Assembly: GCA_963823845.1 (NCBI GenBank)
Contig: CAWGND010000011.1
Coordinates: 310,001-374,000 of the forward strand
DNA length: 64,000 nucleotides
Direction of reading: 5' to 3'
From: Alloacidobacterium sp963823845
Lineage (GTDB): Bacteria > Acidobacteriota > Terriglobia > Terriglobales > Acidobacteriaceae
Part shown: in pieces, positions 45,031 through 54,316 of the stretch
Layout of the letters: every line of letters begins with the position of its first letter
Numbering within the stretch: the stretch's first letter is position 1
The notes under the pieces: generated by a model
Database searches by the model: none
Told to the model about the DNA's origin: nothing
What the model saw: only the letters and a program-made list of their open reading frames with translations
Translations under genes and position numbers: made by a program

Positions 45031-47199
45031 GTGGCTGGACAAACGCGCTCAATTACTGTTTTAGCTCTGTCCGCGGTTGCTGCGTTCGGTGTTCTGCTGG
45101 GGTCTGAACCGACTCTTATGGGCGGTCGACCGCAGAGCGAAAACAACAAACTGCCTGCGCCTGCCTATGATCCCTACCCTCCGGGAATTCTGCCGTCCGA
45201 CTTGAGTTCTGAGACAGCTCGCGTCCTGCGAGAGATCGACGTCGTCGAGGCTCGGGCGCTGGCACGGTGGCACGCTTTAAAGCCTCCGCTACTAACGGGG
45301 CAGCCGCCGGTGTTTCAGAATACCGGAACCGAGTTCATAGAAACGCTCGGCGAGCTTATGCTCTTCGACAAGAATATGTCGCCGGGCAAGAACGAAGCGT
45401 GCGCTTCCTGCCATATGCCGTACGCTGGCTTCAGCGGACCGATTCCGTCGGTTAACCTGACGATGATCGCCTATCCGGGAACGGCGCGTTTTCGAGCCGG
45501 CAAACGCACTGCGCAACGGCATCCCTATGCGCCATTCTTCCCGGTACTTCAATACAACCAGACACAGGGGCTGTTCTTTGGCGGGAATTTCTATGATTCG
45601 CGCGCGACCGGATACAGGTTGCGGGTTCCAGACGCTGAACAGGCGCAAGGCCCTCCTGTCGACCACATGGAGATGGGAATGCCTGACACTGCCTGCATCG
45701 CCTTCCGGCTGTCGGGCGCCGTATACAAACCTCTGTTCGAGGCGGTATGGGGAGAGGGCGCACTCGATATCAAGTTTCCACCAGATACGGAAGAAATCTG
45801 CCGGACACCCGGAGGCGCCGCAGTATTTGGAACGAACGCGATGCCGGTCAAACTGAGCCCGGAAGAACGAACCCGCGCGAATGACGTCTATGATCGCTGG
45901 GCACAGTCGATTGATTCCTACGAACAGTCAGTACAGGTCAGCGCGTTTTCTTCAGAGTTCGATGCTTATCTCGCCGGCAAATACACCCTCACAGTAGACG
46001 AAATGGCGGGGTACAAGCTGTTCGATGGCAAGGGTAACTGCAACTCATGCCATCTGGATGGAAGGGGGACCACGCTGAAGTCAGGTCGATCTGACACAAG
46101 CTCGACTGCCATGGTGAATCCGCTATTCACCTGCTTCGGCTCGGCGAACGAGGGATTGCCTTTGAATCCCAGAGTTGCTTTCTATTACGAGATCAAGCCA
46201 GACGAGTATGGATATGTTCCCAACCCGTACGGCTTCGGGTACAGAGACTTAGGGATGGGCACTTTTCTCAGGAGTGGGTTCGGTGCTGGGCCAAATCCGA
46301 ACATCAGCTGGAAGCAATATGCACCGACTGTCGACGGTCAGATGCAGGTATCAACGGCGCGCGACGTGGCGTTGGCGCCGCCGCAGTGTCCCACCACCGA
46401 AGCTCCCGGTCCCTACTTTCAGAAAGAGTTCTTTCACAATGGCTACATCAAGAGCTTGAAGCAACTCGTACACTTTTACAACACGCGCGACAAGTATGCA
46501 TACCCCGTGACTTCAGGACATTGCCCGGCTGGCACTACGGAAAAAGTAGATTGCTGGCCCATGCCCGAAGTGCCGAACAATATCGACACCACCAGTGGCA
46601 ATCTTGGCCTGACCGATGAGGAAGAAAACCAGATCGTTGCGTTTCTGGAGACGTTGTCGGATGGCTATACTAAACCCTATCCCAACAGCGACACGTATAC
46701 GGGTGCCTGCAAGAGGGGTGGTTCCGCTCCAACTCAAGGTAACGAGACCTTGATTCCGGCTCCTCCTTTACCTCAATGCGCCTCGGACATCTGTGGTACC
46801 GCGCCGCTCCCCGCTCCTAAGCCGATCTCGACTTCGAGTGTCAGCCCCGTCGCAAAGGAAAGTGCAATTGATCCAGCAGCCGCACGACTACGGATCATCA
46901 AAGGGCCTGAGATCGAGTTGGCGACGGAATATCTGACAATTATCCGATGGAAAATTAGCAACCCCGGCGGCTCGCCGGTGCATTACGGAATTGTGCATTA
47001 CGGTACAGATCCAGGTCGCCTCACTCAGACCGCCGAATCGCCTCTCAGGCTAAACCCTGAGTACGCAACGACCCTCTTCCGTGTGCGCATCAATAACCTT
47101 AAAATACGGACGAGCTACTATTTCAAGGTTGATTCGATCGGAGCTGATGGCTTGAGCGATAGAGTCTTCAGCCCGATCAAACAGTTCGCCATACCCTAG
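45031..47199 (+). CDS. Di-haem cytochrome c peroxidase/MauG-like protein with FN3-like tail
   Basis: The GTG at 45031 lies six bases after AGGAGG; a TTG at 45025 is too close. About 722 residues with an N-terminal signal or anchor (SITVLALSAVAAFGVLLG). Two CxxCH haem sites, CASCH (about 124-128) and CNSCH (about 337-341), are the MauG/CCP layout. A C-terminal FN3-like domain from about residue 620 (IIKGPEIELATEYLTIIRW; VHYGIVHYGTDPGRL; SYYFKVDSIGADGLSD) resembles the N-terminal domain of purple acid phosphatases. It probably passes electrons or acts on peroxide in the periplasm and closes the cluster. Confidence 0.9.
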   Translation: MAGQTRSITVLALSAVAAFGVLLGSEPTLMGGRPQSENNKLPAPAYDPYPPGILPSDLSSETARVLREIDVVEARALARWHALKPPLLTGQPPVFQNTGTEFIETLGELMLFDKNMSPGKNEACASCHMPYAGFSGPIPSVNLTMIAYPGTARFRAGKRTAQRHPYAPFFPVLQYNQTQGLFFGGNFYDSRATGYRLRVPDAEQAQGPPVDHMEMGMPDTACIAFRLSGAVYKPLFEAVWGEGALDIKFPPDTEEICRTPGGAAVFGTNAMPVKLSPEERTRANDVYDRWAQSIDSYEQSVQVSAFSSEFDAYLAGKYTLTVDEMAGYKLFDGKGNCNSCHLDGRGTTLKSGRSDTSSTAMVNPLFTCFGSANEGLPLNPRVAFYYEIKPDEYGYVPNPYGFGYRDLGMGTFLRSGFGAGPNPNISWKQYAPTVDGQMQVSTARDVALAPPQCPTTEAPGPYFQKEFFHNGYIKSLKQLVHFYNTRDKYAYPVTSGHCPAGTTEKVDCWPMPEVPNNIDTTSGNLGLTDEEENQIVAFLETLSDGYTKPYPNSDTYTGACKRGGSAPTQGNETLIPAPPLPQCASDICGTAPLPAPKPISTSSVSPVAKESAIDPAAARLRIIKGPEIELATEYLTIIRWKISNPGGSPVHYGIVHYGTDPGRLTQTAESPLRLNPEYATTLFRVRINNLKIRTSYYFKVDSIGADGLSDRVFSPIKQFAIP

Positions 47200-47725
47200 C
47201 AGGCCGTCGATACGGCACTAGAGATTGGCGCCCATCGAGATTCTGTTATGGGTTGATCGACGGAATTGCTGGCCTGCCCCCCCGTTTGCGAGACCTCCGC
47301 TAGTTGGCGGCTACGGAGTTTTATTTTCCTGCCGGGTCTGCTGGCGAAGAAAGAGATGGCACCACGGTCTAACCGTCGCTCTGAAAACCTGCTTTCGGTA
47401 AAGGTCTTTGAAGACCGCCAAGTTAAATAGGAACAGAGCGAAGCGCATTCCATCCTGGACCGGAGTCGTCACACGCTCCAACAAGGCCGTATACGCGCAG
47501 ACCTTACACGCTATGCTGACTTTTCGCTTGCGACAAAGCGGCGGACCATACATACCGAAATCCCGACCTTCATACGTTACGCTGGATCACTCTCCTATGC
47601 CCGGTCACTCGACCGCGCGGCGCTGGCCTGTTGCTTCAATCGTTCAACAGACCTCCGTGCGTAGATTGAACAGCCTGGATCGGAAATCAAAGATGTCTTA
47701 GGAGGGATGCGCAACCCCAACGAGA
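47200..47725. other. Non-coding or decayed stretch after the MauG-like gene
   Basis: About 525 bp without a convincing gene. At 47206-47226 it contains a 21-bp copy (GTCGATACGGCACTAGAGATT) of the sequence at the right edge of the IS91-type element. A minus-strand frame at 47311-47553 (80 codons, LLERVTTPVQDGMRFALFLF and more) has protein-like composition but no ribosome site or recognised family, and may be a gene remnant. Confidence 0.5.
47206..47226. repeat. 21-bp direct repeat, copy 1 (see 55836)
   Basis: GTCGATACGGCACTAGAGATT is identical to 55836-55856, at the right-hand edge of the IS91-type element, and in the same orientation. It may be a solo end left by an earlier element or its target. 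Confidence 0.75.
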
Positions 47726-48217
47726 ATGCTCGCGACAACGATCGCGATTTGCCAAGTCTCTCAAGCGCTGCTAAAACTGAGTCTCCAGATGACACCAGTG
47801 AGCAACTCGGAAATTACTGCCAACTTGTCACCGATGTTGGTCTACGATGGCTCCTGCGGTTTTTGTAGCCTTTCGGTTCGGTTCATATTGAACCATGAAC
47901 GACGGCATGACTTGTCGTTTGTGACACGCAACTCAGAACTGGGCAACGGATTGCGCCGCACACATGGGTTGGAATCGGTCGAGTCGATGTTGTGGATCGA
48001 AGGCGGCCAAGCATTTGCCGAATCTGCTGCGGTAATGAAAGCGGCAGGCTACCTCGGGGGCTGGTGGGGCCGATTAGCGGTTCTCAGTGCGTTCTGCCCT
48101 TCGTTCATCCTGAATGGAGTTTATAAGTTCATTGCGAAAAACCGTCGCCTGCTCTTGTCTAAAGCGTCCGTCTGCCTAGTTCCCAGTCCGGAACAGCACA
48201 ATCGCTTCTTAGCCTGA
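47726..48217 (+). CDS. DCC-family thiol-disulfide oxidoreductase-like protein (DUF393)
   Basis: Up to 163 residues; a start at ATG 47789 is equally possible. The DCC signature is clear: MLVYDGSCGFCSLSVRFIL, with the CxxC of a thioredoxin-like fold. It is followed by the W-rich pattern SMLWIEGGQAFAESAAVM and VYKFIAKNRRLL. The function of the family is unknown apart from the redox-type motif. It is the last gene of the accessory region that looks intact before the tRNA-Arg integrase. Confidence 0.8.
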   Translation: MLATTIAICQVSQALLKLSLQMTPVSNSEITANLSPMLVYDGSCGFCSLSVRFILNHERRHDLSFVTRNSELGNGLRRTHGLESVESMLWIEGGQAFAESAAVMKAAGYLGGWWGRLAVLSAFCPSFILNGVYKFIAKNRRLLLSKASVCLVPSPEQHNRFLA

Positions 48218-48309
48218 CAGAGTAAGAGCGCATTTGAAAGCGCGGCCGCGCAGGGGGACCGCGCCCTGCAAATTCCATACCATCGCGGTGCATAAATACT
48301 AGAAGATCC

Positions 48310-48650
48310 CCGTCGAACGGGAGATCAGGGCGTGGTCCCTCGAGGTTCGCGATATTGTTTCTGCCTCTACTTCCGCGGAGGAGACACTCTTTGGTCTACG
48401 CAAATTCTACGGGGCTCTCGGCACTGAGCCTATGGATTTCACGGCAGCCATGTATGGGGCGTACACGATCCTCATAAACAGAGAAAACAGAACCGCATCT
48501 GATTGGTTCAACGGAAAAGATCAGATGCTTCAAGAGAGCAAGAACACTTCATTCAGCGCAGTCGGCCATTTGTGTGACCGCGGTGGAAAAACGACGGTCA
48601 CGCTTTACGAGAACGTCTTCGCCAACGTGGAGTACCCTATCGCGACATGC
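48310..48650 (+). pseudogene. Unidentified gene fragment
   Basis: An open frame of about 110 codons without an upstream start (stop just before 48305) has protein-like composition: VERIE-type lead, SLEVRDIVSASTSAEETLFG, LRKFYGALGTEPMDFTAAMY, RENRTASDWFNGKDQMLQES, KTTVTLYENVFANVEY. It then merges into antisense sequence of a reductase fragment at about 48645. I do not recognise it. Confidence 0.35.
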
Positions 48651-48960
48651 TCAGCGCGAGACCAGCACCACGCGCGATCACCTCAGCAGCATAATTGGAG
48701 AAGAAGACCGCGGCCTGGTCAGCGGAGTTCCCGCCTCCGACCACGAGTACCCTCTTCCCAGCGACACTATGGGCCTCCTGACGAGAGGCGCCGTAAAGTA
48801 TGCCCCGACCAAGCAGACGGTCCAGTCCCGGAACTTCGATCCGATGCCATTCGACGCCAGTGGAGAGCAACACCGCCCGAGCCCATAACTGCTCGGCACG
48901 AGGCCGATGACTTCCATCAGCCACTCGGGTCAATGTCTCATTCGCCGCGGGCAAAGAAGA
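48646..48960 (-). pseudogene. Thioredoxin-reductase-like flavoprotein fragment
   Basis: A minus-strand frame reads ARAVLLSTGVEWHRIEVPGL, DRLLGRGILYGAS, KRVLVVGGGNSADQAAVFF and AGLALSMSR. This is the NADPH-binding middle of the thioredoxin reductase family, often fused to a cyclic-nucleotide-binding domain. Both ends are missing and the frame stops at SMSR, where intact relatives continue with YLxxQI. One small in-frame loss near AEVIARGAG is visible. It is inactive. Confidence 0.7.
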
Positions 48961-48992
48961 CGTACCTACGCGCTTAGCTGTATTAGACAGAT

Positions 48993-50093
48993 TCAATTGA
49001 AAACAACTTGATCGAGTCGCCTAACAGCAGCTTGGTTCAGCCCGGGAGCGAAGTGAGCGTAACGCCCGGTCATCGCCAAACTTTGATGACCTGCAAGATA
49101 CTGAACAGTGCGTAAGTCAACGCCAGCCTGCACAAGACGGGTTATGAAGGTGTGACGAAGGCAGTGCCAGGTGAAATCCTCAATCTTGGCTTCTTTTAAC
49201 GCGTTTTCGAATGCCTTCTTGATGTCAGCGATCGGCCGCTTCTTGTACCGATCTGACCGAAACACACGGTCATCGTCGGGACGACTCTTGTAAAGGTTTT
49301 CGACAACCGCGAAGCACGTTTCATTCATTGTGATCTCTCGCGATCGATTGTTTTTCGGGTGAGGAACAATGATCACTCTTCGGTTCATATCAACATCGCA
49401 CCATCTCAATCCGAATTGTTCCGACTTTCGCAGCCCCGTGTGCAAGGCAAAGACCAACGCTGGCATGTGACCAGGATAGCGACGTGCGATTGCCGCCTTG
49501 AGCCTCACTTCTTCCTCAGGTCGCAGATAGCGTATACGACCATCCCCTTCATTTCTGCGCTCAACTGAGCGGACAGGATTCCGGCTGACTCTGTCCCCGC
49601 TAAGCCCCAGTTGATATGCCTTACTCAGGACGGTCTTGTATCTATTCTTGGTAGCTGGACTCCACTCCAGATGACCACTTAGCCAGTCGTCGATTTCCTT
49701 AGGCTTTACAGAGTCTGCCGGGCGACTGCCCAATTCCTTGATGATCACGCCCATCCGACCGATGAAGGTTCGAAGATCCCGCTTGCCGTGGTCTTTGTAC
49801 TACTTCTTCGCCTCCTCTCCGAGATCGGAGATGCTGACGGGCCGTTGCCGCAAGGTGCTGGGTAGCTTGATGCCTGCGCGAACATCCGCCTTACGCTTCT
49901 GGTAAAGTGCGACCGCGTCGGAACGTCGACCAACCTTTTCGCGGCGGACCTTCCCATCCTCCGCGAATCGAATCCACCAGACGCCGCTACCTCGGTCCCT
50001 CTCGTACACCCCTCTTACCTTGGCCGGAGTTTTCTTTAGTACCGTAAGTGCCTTAAGGCGGCAGTCTAGCATAACTGACACCACTACTGGCAC
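48993..50093 (-). pseudogene. Tyrosine integrase of the tRNA-Arg island, amber-interrupted
   Basis: Two frames are one integrase. The N-terminal part (50093-49803) has the arm-type domain (RGVYERDRGSGVWWIRFAED). A TAG at 49802-49800 then interrupts EEAKK-stop-YKDHGKRDLR, at the place where the related intact integrase has Trp (AEEAITWYESHDRKD). TGG to TAG is a one-base change. The rest is intact, with GLRKSEQ, WHCLRHTF, AGHQSLAMTGRYAHF and the C-terminus. It sits beside tRNA-Arg. Without suppression or restart at the Met downstream (49754), the element is immobile. Confidence 0.9.
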
Positions 50094-50140
50094 TACCGCA
50101 ATTTTGTGGAGGATGAAAGTTTCTTAAGTGATTTATTTTA

Positions 50141-50217
50141 TGGTGACCCTGGGAAGATTCGAACTTCCGACCTGCGGTTTAGGAAACCGTTGCTCTATCC
50201 ACCTGAGCTACAGGGCC
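50141..50217 (-). tRNA. tRNA-Arg(CCU)
   Basis: The minus strand folds as a 77-nt tRNA including CCA. The acceptor is GGCCCTG/CAGGGTC, the D-arm is AGCTCAGGTGGATAGAGCA, the anticodon loop is TTTCCTAAA (CCU), and the T-arm is GGAAGTTCGAATCTTCC. The 3' end faces the broken integrase, so the island lies to the left. Confidence 0.97.
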
Positions 50218-50388
50218 ATCTGTCATAAAGAGTGTTACGCGTTTAGTTTACAGCAGTGGTGACTTTCACAACGTTTGCATCTGTTGCCCATTCGTTGCCC
50301 AATTGGGGAACGGCGGTGTTAAGTTTCTGCATCGCGAAATCGCCGCTCGCGGCTCTTCAAAGAGCAAAGCGGAGGATCGGATTCGAGG

Positions 50389-53070
50389 TTACTTCATGAG
50401 GACTGTCAGGGGAGCCGCTCCGACAGAGGGCATCGAGTTGATTAGGAAGCGGTTGCCGTCGTGGGAGACGGCATACTGGAACAGGACAATACGCGGCGCG
50501 ATGATTCGCGTCTGGAAAAGAGCGTGGGGAACGCCTGCCACCGGCTCGTCATGCGACGTGTCGATCGATACCGCCATAAGCTTTTTGTCTATGGTGATAT
50601 AGAAAAGTTCTCTTCCATCTGCACTCCAGCGCGGTTGTGCGCCGCCATGATTGGATATCTGGATGCGCCTGCCTGGGCCAGGGAAACGGCCTACATACAC
50701 ATCAGGATCCTCACCGGTGGACGACCCATATCCGGTGAAGGCAATCCATTTCCCATCGGGAGAAAATTGGGCTTCCGCACCCGGTGCATAGGCTGTCGGC
50801 GAATGGTTACTGAGGTCAAGAACGTCCAGTTCCGGCGCGCTGCCCTGAAAATTCATGTAGACGAGAAAACGCCCGTCCGCCGACCAGTCGTTGGGAATCA
50901 GAAAATCGGACGCCACGAGTCGTTCCAGTTTGCCCGAACCATCGGTAGCCGCAACGTCGATGTATTGAGAAGTCCTGGCATTATTTCCTGCATATGCCAC
51001 CCTTTTGCCGTCAGGCGAGAGAACCGGAAATACTTCTGTCCCTCCCTCTGAGACGCGGGTGCTTGTACCCCTGGCGAAATCGTAAATATGGATGTAGTGT
51101 TTTCCGTTGTGATCGTCATCCGAGGAGATTGCGAGCAGAGCGTCATTGCGGGAGAGAGCAGGATCGCGATAGCCGGTTTTGGGTAGTTCTTCCAGTTCTT
51201 TACCGGAACGGTCAAACCATGAGAGCCTGGAAACGCTTTCAGTTGCTGATTGAAAGACCACCACTCCGTCGTCCGAGATGGAGAATCCCGCGCGGGAAAA
51301 GGCCGGTGACTGTTCCAGTTCCTGTCGAGAGACAGCCTCGGGCGGACCTGCAGTCTGCAGCCGTTTCAGATCGAACGGCTGCGCCATGAGGCTGCGGTCA
51401 CGGACGTAGTAGAGGCGCGAGGACGCGAACTGAGTATTGCCGACGATCTCGGAAGAGATCAATTTGCTTTCTTGCGTACTTAGAGAACCAACATAGATTC
51501 CCTGCTTCTGTGGGGAGCTAGAGCTCCCCAAAATGAAATATATAAAGTGGTCTCCATCCGGAAGAACGGATGGCCAATATATCGTGGCGTTCGGCTCGCT
51601 ACCAACGGTGACCCGCTGCGGTTCGCCACCCGAGGCTGATACCTTGAAAAGGCCGTTGGTGAAGCCGCTGCGCGTGGCGACCCCCTGAAATCCAGCGAAG
51701 ATGATCGTGCCCCGATTGTTCCATGCCCCGCCAGCGCCACCGGGTGCATCGCATAGGATCTGGACAGCGCCGATGCCCGGATCAACGCTCTTCAGCTTGG
51801 AAGCCTGGAAGAAGCCCACCTGACGACTATCCGGTGACCAGAAAGGAAACAAGGCGCCTTCCGTGCCGGTCATTTGCTGCGCAGTCCCAGCAGCCAGGGA
51901 ACGGATCCACAAAGCGGTGCTACCATCCTGTGCGACAGCCACGAACGCGAGTCGCCTGCCGTCGGGCGAGATAGCGAAATTGTAGGGAACGAACGAAGTA
52001 GAGAGCGGAGGAAGTAATGAAAGGTGAAGATGCCGACTCTCCACGGACTGCGTGCTGCGCCAATGGGCAACTCCGAGCCAAGCCAACAGGGCGATACACA
52101 GAGCCGCCACTCCCCACGCGAGTCGCTCCCGGCGACGCGGCGCAGGTTCAGACGCTTTGGTAAGGCCCACTCCTCCCGAGATCCATTTCAGCTCTCTCGA
52201 CAAATCTCGCGAGCTTTGCCAGCGCTCCTCAGGGTCTTTCATCAGACAACGAGACAGCACATGTTCGAGCGCAGCCGGAGTGAGAGGCTGCAAACTCGCC
52301 ATGGGCTGCGGGTCTTTCTCCAGAATGGCAGCCACGATACTGAGTCTTGATTCGCCGGTAAAAGCTCGCCTGCCCGATATCATCTCGTACAGTACGCAGC
52401 CAAAGCTGAAGATGTCACTTCGGAAATCTGCGGGTCGGCCTTGAATCGACTCCGGAGCCATATAAAGGAGCGTTCCCACGATTGTGCCGTGCTCGGTGAA
52501 AGGGGCGTCGGGCGAAGTCAGAGCCGTCGCGCTGATCGTCGGGAGATCATCTTGTGAGGGGATCGGGGTTGGAGTGACGCCATGTAAGGTTGCGACGACA
52601 GACTTGGCCAGACCGAAGTCCATCAGCTTTGCGCCAGATTTGGTGAGCATGATGTTGCTCGGCTTCAAATCACGATGGATGATGCCCTCGCGGTGAGCTT
52701 TGTCGAGAGCATCGGCGATCTCCACGCCTATCTTGAGGGAGAGCGGCAATGGGAGAGGACCAGCCCTCAATCGAACAGCGAGGGTTTCACCCTCCAAATA
52801 CTCCATGACGATGAAAGCGGTCCCGTCCTGAGAGCCGACGTCGTACAGACGGCAAATATTAGGATGTGTGAGCAAAGAGACGGCTCGCGCTTCGCGCTCA
52901 AAGCGTTGTTTCAAATCAGGATCAGAAGACAGGTGACTTGAAAGAATTTTGACGGCGACCTCCCGTCCAAGGCGTGTGTCGCGTGCGCGATAGACCTCAC
53001 CCATTCCACCAGCACCGACCGGTGCGAGGATCTCGTACGGACCGAGTCTGGTGCCGGAGGTCAAGGCCAT
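50389..53070 (-). CDS. Ser/Thr protein kinase with PD40/TolB-type propeller
   Basis: An 893-residue protein. Residues about 10-295 are a Hanks-type kinase: glycine loop GAGGMGEVY, Lys41 (VAVKIL), HRDLKPSN (132-139), DFGLA (151-155) and APESIQG. A single membrane helix at about 317-336 separates it from an extracytoplasmic propeller of PD40/TolB-like blades (ISPDGRRLAFVA; SPDSRQVGFFQ; SPDGKRVAYAGN; SADGRELFYIT). It probably senses an envelope signal and phosphorylates cytoplasmic targets. It is intact, with no neighbour in its operon. Confidence 0.95.
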   Translation of the reverse strand: MALTSGTRLGPYEILAPVGAGGMGEVYRARDTRLGREVAVKILSSHLSSDPDLKQRFEREARAVSLLTHPNICRLYDVGSQDGTAFIVMEYLEGETLAVRLRAGPLPLPLSLKIGVEIADALDKAHREGIIHRDLKPSNIMLTKSGAKLMDFGLAKSVVATLHGVTPTPIPSQDDLPTISATALTSPDAPFTEHGTIVGTLLYMAPESIQGRPADFRSDIFSFGCVLYEMISGRRAFTGESRLSIVAAILEKDPQPMASLQPLTPAALEHVLSRCLMKDPEERWQSSRDLSRELKWISGGVGLTKASEPAPRRRERLAWGVAALCIALLAWLGVAHWRSTQSVESRHLHLSLLPPLSTSFVPYNFAISPDGRRLAFVAVAQDGSTALWIRSLAAGTAQQMTGTEGALFPFWSPDSRQVGFFQASKLKSVDPGIGAVQILCDAPGGAGGAWNNRGTIIFAGFQGVATRSGFTNGLFKVSASGGEPQRVTVGSEPNATIYWPSVLPDGDHFIYFILGSSSSPQKQGIYVGSLSTQESKLISSEIVGNTQFASSRLYYVRDRSLMAQPFDLKRLQTAGPPEAVSRQELEQSPAFSRAGFSISDDGVVVFQSATESVSRLSWFDRSGKELEELPKTGYRDPALSRNDALLAISSDDDHNGKHYIHIYDFARGTSTRVSEGGTEVFPVLSPDGKRVAYAGNNARTSQYIDVAATDGSGKLERLVASDFLIPNDWSADGRFLVYMNFQGSAPELDVLDLSNHSPTAYAPGAEAQFSPDGKWIAFTGYGSSTGEDPDVYVGRFPGPGRRIQISNHGGAQPRWSADGRELFYITIDKKLMAVSIDTSHDEPVAGVPHALFQTRIIAPRIVLFQYAVSHDGNRFLINSMPSVGAAPLTVLMK

Positions 53071-53440
53071 GATCTGTGAATGTGGATTATATCGTCAGGC
53101 CCAGATGAGATGCGGAGGCTTTCGGCGTTGCCGCGTGTCCCGTCGCTCAGGAAACCGTTAGCGCCGGACGAAATTTGGCTGCATGCGCAAGTGATCTCAT
53201 TGCAGATCGTTGGCGCCTCGCGAGATGCTCCAATTAGCGACCTGTTCGGAATCATTCGGTTATGACCGGAAAGTCGGATACCGGTAACTTCGATGCTCAG
53301 TTGACGAGTTCAGGCCTTAGCACGTTTCCAGAATTGCAACGCCTCGAAACGCGCTTTGGCGATTTGCACTAACCCGCTAGCGCGGGAGGTTATGCTTCTG
53401 TGGCATTTGGGTAGAGTTTTGGACACCGAAGGAGGTGTCC
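53071..53440. other. Intergenic stretch with the probable left end of the IS91-type element
   Basis: About 370 bp with no supported gene. The first half is the kinase promoter region. CCCGC-TAGC-GCGGG at 53373-53386 is a short palindrome of the type found at IS91-family termini. An AGGAGG-type ribosome site (GGAGG, 53431-53435) precedes the recombinase ATG. Confidence 0.5.
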
Positions 53441-54316
53441 ATGACACATCTACGCCAGCGCATGCAGGAGGATCTCCGGCTGCGCAACTTCTCCGCACGC
53501 ACGATCCGTCACTACACCCACACCGTTGCCGAGTTCGCGAGGTACTTCCGCAAGTCACCTGATCAGTTGGGCCCGGAGCACGTTCGCACTTTCCTGCTGC
53601 ATCTGCTCAACGAACGGAAGCTGGCCTGGGGAACCATTCAAGGAGCCCGGTCTGCGCTGAAGTTTCTCTACATGCGGACGCTCAAGCAGACCTGGTTCGA
53701 TCAAGAGATCATCAAGCCGAAGGTGCGGCGCAAGCTGCCTACGGTCTGGAGCCGGGAAGAAGTCTGCGCCCTGCTCGATGCGACGACCAACGCCAAGCAC
53801 CGTGCACTGCTGGCTCTCTACTACAGCGCCGGGCTTCGCTGCCAGGAAGCGCTGGATCTGAAGGTCAGCGATATCGACAGCAAGCGGATGATCATCCACA
53901 TCCGCGAGGGCAAGGGCAAGTTTCCCCGCCAGGTCATGCTGTCGCCCAAGCTGCTGGAGCTGCTGCGTCTCTATTGGCGCTGGCGCAAGCCCAAGGATTG
54001 GCTCTTTCCCGGACGATGGCCCGGCCAGCCCATGGTGGCAAGCGGGGTTCGCATCGCCTGCGCGGAGTTGCGCAAGCAGTTGCGCATCTCGAAGCCGCTC
54101 AGCCCGCATGTGCTGCGGCACTCCTTCGCTTCGCATCTTCTCGATGCGGGCACCGATCTGCGCAGCATCCAGCTTCTGCTCGGCCATCGCGATCTGGAGA
54201 CCACCTCCCGCTACCTGCACGTCTCCGAAGCCAGACTGCACGCCACCGCGAGCCCGCTCGACGATCTGCCCATTCGCGACATCCGCACTGCTCAGGGAGG
54301 GAACAGAACTGCATGA
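53441..54316 (+). CDS. Tyrosine recombinase/integrase of the IS91-type element
   Basis: A 291-residue XerD-like recombinase. An N-terminal SAM-like core-binding domain (FSARTIRHYTHTVAEFARYF) precedes a catalytic domain with R (SAGLRCQEALDL), K-bearing turn (IREGKGKFPRQV), HVLRHSFASHL, LGHRDLETTSRYLH and the nucleophile Tyr. It ends with an ATGA overlap onto the transposase gene. Such integrase-transposase pairs occur in a branch of IS91 elements; the recombinase may resolve or place the rolling-circle product. Confidence 0.92.
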   Translation: MTHLRQRMQEDLRLRNFSARTIRHYTHTVAEFARYFRKSPDQLGPEHVRTFLLHLLNERKLAWGTIQGARSALKFLYMRTLKQTWFDQEIIKPKVRRKLPTVWSREEVCALLDATTNAKHRALLALYYSAGLRCQEALDLKVSDIDSKRMIIHIREGKGKFPRQVMLSPKLLELLRLYWRWRKPKDWLFPGRWPGQPMVASGVRIACAELRKQLRISKPLSPHVLRHSFASHLLDAGTDLRSIQLLLGHRDLETTSRYLHVSEARLHATASPLDDLPIRDIRTAQGGNRTA

